Shown here piece after piece: positions 41,428 through 43,859 of a stretch of DNA of 43,859 nucleotides; position 1 is the first letter of the stretch, and each line of letters begins with the position of its first letter. Location: assembly GCA_963922455.1 (NCBI GenBank), contig CAWUIO010000052.1, forward strand, positions 1-43,859, in the 5' to 3' direction. Source of the DNA: CAWUIO01 sp963922455 (lineage in GTDB: Bacteria > Bacteroidota > Bacteroidia > Cytophagales > Microscillaceae). Both the position numbers and the translations under genes were made by a program. Below the pieces are notes generated by a model. It was given only the letters and a program-made list of their open reading frames with translations. It was not told the origin of the DNA and did no database searches.

Positions 41428-42184
41428 AGTCAAACCGGATTTCTTTGAAACCATAAAATTGGGGTCCTCGGGAGCTAGACACAAGGATTCTTCCATCATC
41501 TTCCAGACATTCTATATACCCCTCAAAGGCTTCCGGATCTTTAAGCTTTACCATCCTTTGATACCCATATAAATGCTGCAGATATTCTTCTTTGAGCTCG
41601 CTAAGTTTCCCTGCTTTGAGTTGTAAATAATTTTGCTCCAAATTTAATAAAATACTGTGTAGCAAAGGCTCTTGGGAAAATGTTTGTCCAGATAGGGCAT
41701 ACAGAGAGGCTGCTCTCGGGTCTGGAAACTCATTTTGATTAACATTGAGGCCAATACCCAGGATGCTGGAGGCCAGTATATGGCCCCGGATGTTGTTCTC
41801 GATCAAAATCCCGCAGAGTTTATAAGGAGGAAATATGAGGTCGTTGGGCCATTTGATGGCCAGTTGGGAGCCGAGATAAGGAGCAATGGCCTGGTAAATA
41901 GCCAGGGAAGTAATAATGTTGAGGTAAAACTGTTTAGCCGGCTGTAAAAACTCAGGGTAAAGGATAATAGAAAAGGTGAGGTTGTTTTGGCCTTGGGTGG
42001 CCCAAGTGTTGCCCCTTTGCCCCCGGCCCTGAGTTTGCTCTCGGCACCAGATCAGGGCCCCTTCTCGGGGACTCGGTTTGTTTGCTTGGATCATGCGAGC
42101 CGCCACCAAATTGGAAGACTGACAAGATGACATAATAAATTGCTCTCGACCCAGAAATAATGTCGCCAACTCGCTATTATGCAA
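41414..42184 (-). CDS. birA: Biotin--[acetyl-CoA-carboxylase] ligase
   Basis: A 256-residue enzyme that makes biotinyl-AMP and transfers biotin to a lysine of the biotin carrier protein. The substrate loop is GRGQRGNTW at 53-61, followed by KWPNDL at 111-116 and GIGLNVNQ; a C-terminal SH3-like domain ends at GFKEIRF. There is no N-terminal DNA-binding domain, so it is not a BirA repressor. The start is a TTG at 42184; the ATG 17 codons later would cut into the conserved LFLGREQF segment, so TTG is preferred. Only 36 bases separate it from the divergent rsfS gene. It overlaps the PorP-like gene by 14 bases. Confidence 0.9.
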   Translation of the reverse strand: MHNSELATLFLGREQFIMSSCQSSNLVAARMIQANKPSPREGALIWCREQTQGRGQRGNTWATQGQNNLTFSIILYPEFLQPAKQFYLNIITSLAIYQAIAPYLGSQLAIKWPNDLIFPPYKLCGILIENNIRGHILASSILGIGLNVNQNEFPDPRAASLYALSGQTFSQEPLLHSILLNLEQNYLQLKAGKLSELKEEYLQHLYGYQRMVKLKDPEAFEGYIECLEDDGRILVSSSRGPQFYGFKEIRFDYGPV

Positions 42185-42220
42185 AATTTTAATTAATTTT
42201 ACTTTTTATAAGTATTTAGG

Positions 42221-42592
42221 ATGAACTTAAATAAACCAACCTTAGATTCCAAAAAACTCAGTGAATTAATTGCTCATGGGATGCTTGAGAAGAAGGCTGA
42301 AGATGTTTTGATGCTAGATTTACGAGGCATTCATCAGTCTGTTGCCGATTTTTTTGTCATAAGTTCTGGAAACTCGGCAAATCAACTCCAGGCCATTTCC
42401 GATTCAGTAGAAGAAATGGTCTTTAAACAAATAGAAGAGCACCCCTGGCGTAAAGAAGGAAGGGAGAATAGGGAATGGATTTTGTTGGATTACGTCAACG
42501 TGGTGGCCCACATATTTAGAAAAGATCGTAGAGCCTTTTATGCCCTGGAAGATCTGTGGGGAGATGCCGCGGTTACCCGCCTGGATGACTGA
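42221..42592 (+). CDS. rsfS: Ribosome silencing factor RsfS
   Basis: A 123-residue protein of the RsfS/Iojap family, which binds ribosomal protein uL14 and blocks subunit joining when nutrients are short. The usual KKAEDVLMLDLRG, VADFFVISSGNSANQLQAISDSVEE and RENREWILLDYVNVVAHIF segments, and the FYALEDLWGDA end, are all present. birA, rsfS and ftsH in this order is a common arrangement in Bacteroidota. ftsH follows after 93 bases and is probably in the same transcript. ATG start at 42221. Confidence 0.95.
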   Translation: MNLNKPTLDSKKLSELIAHGMLEKKAEDVLMLDLRGIHQSVADFFVISSGNSANQLQAISDSVEEMVFKQIEEHPWRKEGRENREWILLDYVNVVAHIFRKDRRAFYALEDLWGDAAVTRLDD

Positions 42593-42685
42593 AGCAGATT
42601 AGCTGGGAAACAAACGCTTGAGCTTTGGTGTTTCACTCAAGAATCCAGGCACCTATACTAATGAATTTTTTACCCATTTCATAAA

Positions 42686-43859
42686 ATGAGCGATAAACCA
42701 AATAACAAAAAGAAAAACATCTTGCCCAATAAGCCTCCCCAAAGAACCGGTTATCAATTCTGGCTGATCATTACCCTTGTCATTCTGATTATTGGGGTGA
42801 CCTATGTTACCCGAATGAACTCTGCCGTAAATATTTCCCGAAAGACGTTCAAGGAGTTATTACAAGACCAGGATATTTCTAAGGTTATATTGTACGATAA
42901 TAAACTGGTAGAAATTACCTTGACCAAAAAGGCTTTAACTAAGAAGAAATACATTAATAAACTGCGGCAGCACCGCTCCTTACTCTCGATGGAGCAGGGG
43001 CCCCATTTTAAGCTTAGGATTAGCTCCCCCGAAACCTTTGAAAGTTACTTCAACGAGGCGCAGAAAAGTATCCCCGAAGATGAACGGCTTTATTATGAAA
43101 ATGAAACCCGTCAGGATTATACTAGCTTTATCCTCAATTGGGGGATACTCTTTTTAATGCTCTTTGGTCTCTGGTTTTTGATGCGCCGGATGACTGGCGG
43201 TGGAGGACCAGGCGGGCAGATATTTAATATTGGCAAGTCGAGAGCGGCTTTGTTTGATGCTGAAAACAAAGTGAAAATCACCTTCAACGATGTTGCAGGC
43301 CTGGATGAAGCCAAAGAAGAGATAATAGAAATTGTTGAGTTTTTGAAAAACCCTTCTAAGTATACAAACTTAGGGGGTAAAATACCCAAAGGAGCACTAC
43401 TAGTGGGCCCTCCCGGAACGGGTAAGACTTTATTGGCCAAAGCTGTGGCGGGTGAGGCTGCTGTTCCCTTCTTTTCCCTTTCGGGATCTGACTTTGTGGA
43501 AATGTTTGTCGGGGTTGGGGCCGCTCGGGTCCGTGACCTATTCAAACAAGCCAAAGAAAAAGCCCCTTGCATCGTGTTTATTGATGAAATTGATGCCATT
43601 GGCCGCTCCCGAGGTCGGGGCCAAATGCCCGGGTCTAATGATGAACGAGAAAACACCCTTAACTCCCTCTTGGTAGAAATGGATGGTTTTTCTACCGACT
43701 CGGGGGTCATCATCTTAGCCGCTACCAACCGTCCCGATGTACTAGACTCTGCTTTGATGCGCCCGGGACGTTTTGACCGTCAAATCAGTATTGACAAGCC
43801 TGATATCGTAGGCCGGGAAGCCATCTTCCGTGTACACCTTACTCCCTTGAAGCAGGATA
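42686..43859 (+). CDS. ftsH: ATP-dependent zinc metalloprotease FtsH (5' part, cut by window end)
   Basis: About 391 codons are visible and the frame runs off the right edge without a stop. The protein is a membrane-bound AAA+ protease that degrades misfolded and regulatory proteins. TM1 is at about 25-42, TM2 at about 147-165, with a periplasmic domain between. The AAA+ part shows Walker A GPPGTGKT at 241-248, Walker B IVFIDEIDA (Asp300-Glu301) and the second region of homology ATNRPDVLDSALMRPGRFDR. The zinc site (HExxH) and the protease domain would lie beyond the window. ATG start at 42686, with a Lys/Asn-rich N-terminus. Confidence 0.95.
   Translation, partial: MSDKPNNKKKNILPNKPPQRTGYQFWLIITLVILIIGVTYVTRMNSAVNISRKTFKELLQDQDISKVILYDNKLVEITLTKKALTKKKYINKLRQHRSLLSMEQGPHFKLRISSPETFESYFNEAQKSIPEDERLYYENETRQDYTSFILNWGILFLMLFGLWFLMRRMTGGGGPGGQIFNIGKSRAALFDAENKVKITFNDVAGLDEAKEEIIEIVEFLKNPSKYTNLGGKIPKGALLVGPPGTGKTLLAKAVAGEAAVPFFSLSGSDFVEMFVGVGAARVRDLFKQAKEKAPCIVFIDEIDAIGRSRGRGQMPGSNDERENTLNSLLVEMDGFSTDSGVIILAATNRPDVLDSALMRPGRFDRQISIDKPDIVGREAIFRVHLTPLKQD

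Overview
The window looks like a chromosomal segment of a Bacteroidota bacterium. The evidence is a PorP/SprF-family outer-membrane protein, a Reg_prop/Y_Y_Y propeller sensor, an unfused biotin ligase beside rsfS and ftsH, recF beside a dciA-type gene, and several DUF families typical of that phylum. A member of the Saprospiraceae is my best guess, from general style only. I see no rRNA, tRNA, CRISPR array, prophage or intact transposase gene. Thirty-one intact coding regions are supported, one more (ftsH) runs off the right edge, and one short stretch looks like a gene remnant. Several genes probably start at an ATG inside a longer reading frame (recF, nudix, yihY-like, DUF4153, propeller phosphatase, porP-like, SLATT-like).

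Layout. 1-5.7 kb: an orphan ABC ATPase, then a minus-strand run of recF, dciA, a pterin dehydratase, a HAMP-GAF membrane sensor and a small lipoprotein. 5.9-8.6 kb: pyruvate dehydrogenase E1 alpha, a membrane-anchored conserved protein and a PhzF-family isomerase. 8.9-12.3 kb: a tight operon of sensor kinase, response regulator and TetR regulator. 12.8-16.5 kb: tex, a PNPOx-like flavoprotein and an unknown gene. 16.7-21 kb: a large FAD/4Fe-4S oxidoreductase followed by an AraC regulator and a VOC protein. 21-24 kb: a 2TM SLATT-like protein with a long disordered N-terminus and an ATP-grasp protein. 24.3-29 kb: guaB, a membrane SpoIIE-type phosphatase, an unknown gene and rnhB. 29.3-33 kb: Nudix, YihY and DUF4153 genes. 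33-39.3 kb: a TPR histidine kinase and a 1284-residue propeller phosphatase. 39.5-43.9 kb: a Rieske protein, a PorP-like protein, birA, rsfS and the start of ftsH.

Most striking observation. Nine copies of a roughly 130-bp GC-rich element lie in the intergenic gaps, in both orientations, totalling about 1.2 kb. They share a conserved head (GGCTTAGGGATAGAGCGGC and variants) and a core (CGAGTAGCGAAAGCCCG). The two ends of each copy are complementary, and an internal pair of arms is complementary too. Where the sequence differs between copies, both sides of a stem usually change together: end stem GGCTT/AAGCC, GGCTG/CAGCC or GGCAT/ATGCC; inner stem CCCGCGC/GCGCGGG, CCCGCGT/ACGCGGG, CCCCGGCG/CGCCGGGG or CGGGGGC/GCCCCCG. 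This covariation indicates selection on a folded RNA or DNA shape. The copies form at least two subfamilies, and twice they occur as facing inverted pairs. I do not recognise the family.

Signalling is unusually dense. Two kinases, one response regulator, a receiver-less GAF sensor and two SpoIIE-type phosphatases occur, but no obvious anti-sigma kinase or STAS antagonist is present, so their partners must lie elsewhere. Other non-coding structures include a perfect 9-bp inverted repeat touching the guaB start codon, four tandem hairpins after tex, and a structured leader before the FAD/Fe-S oxidoreductase.
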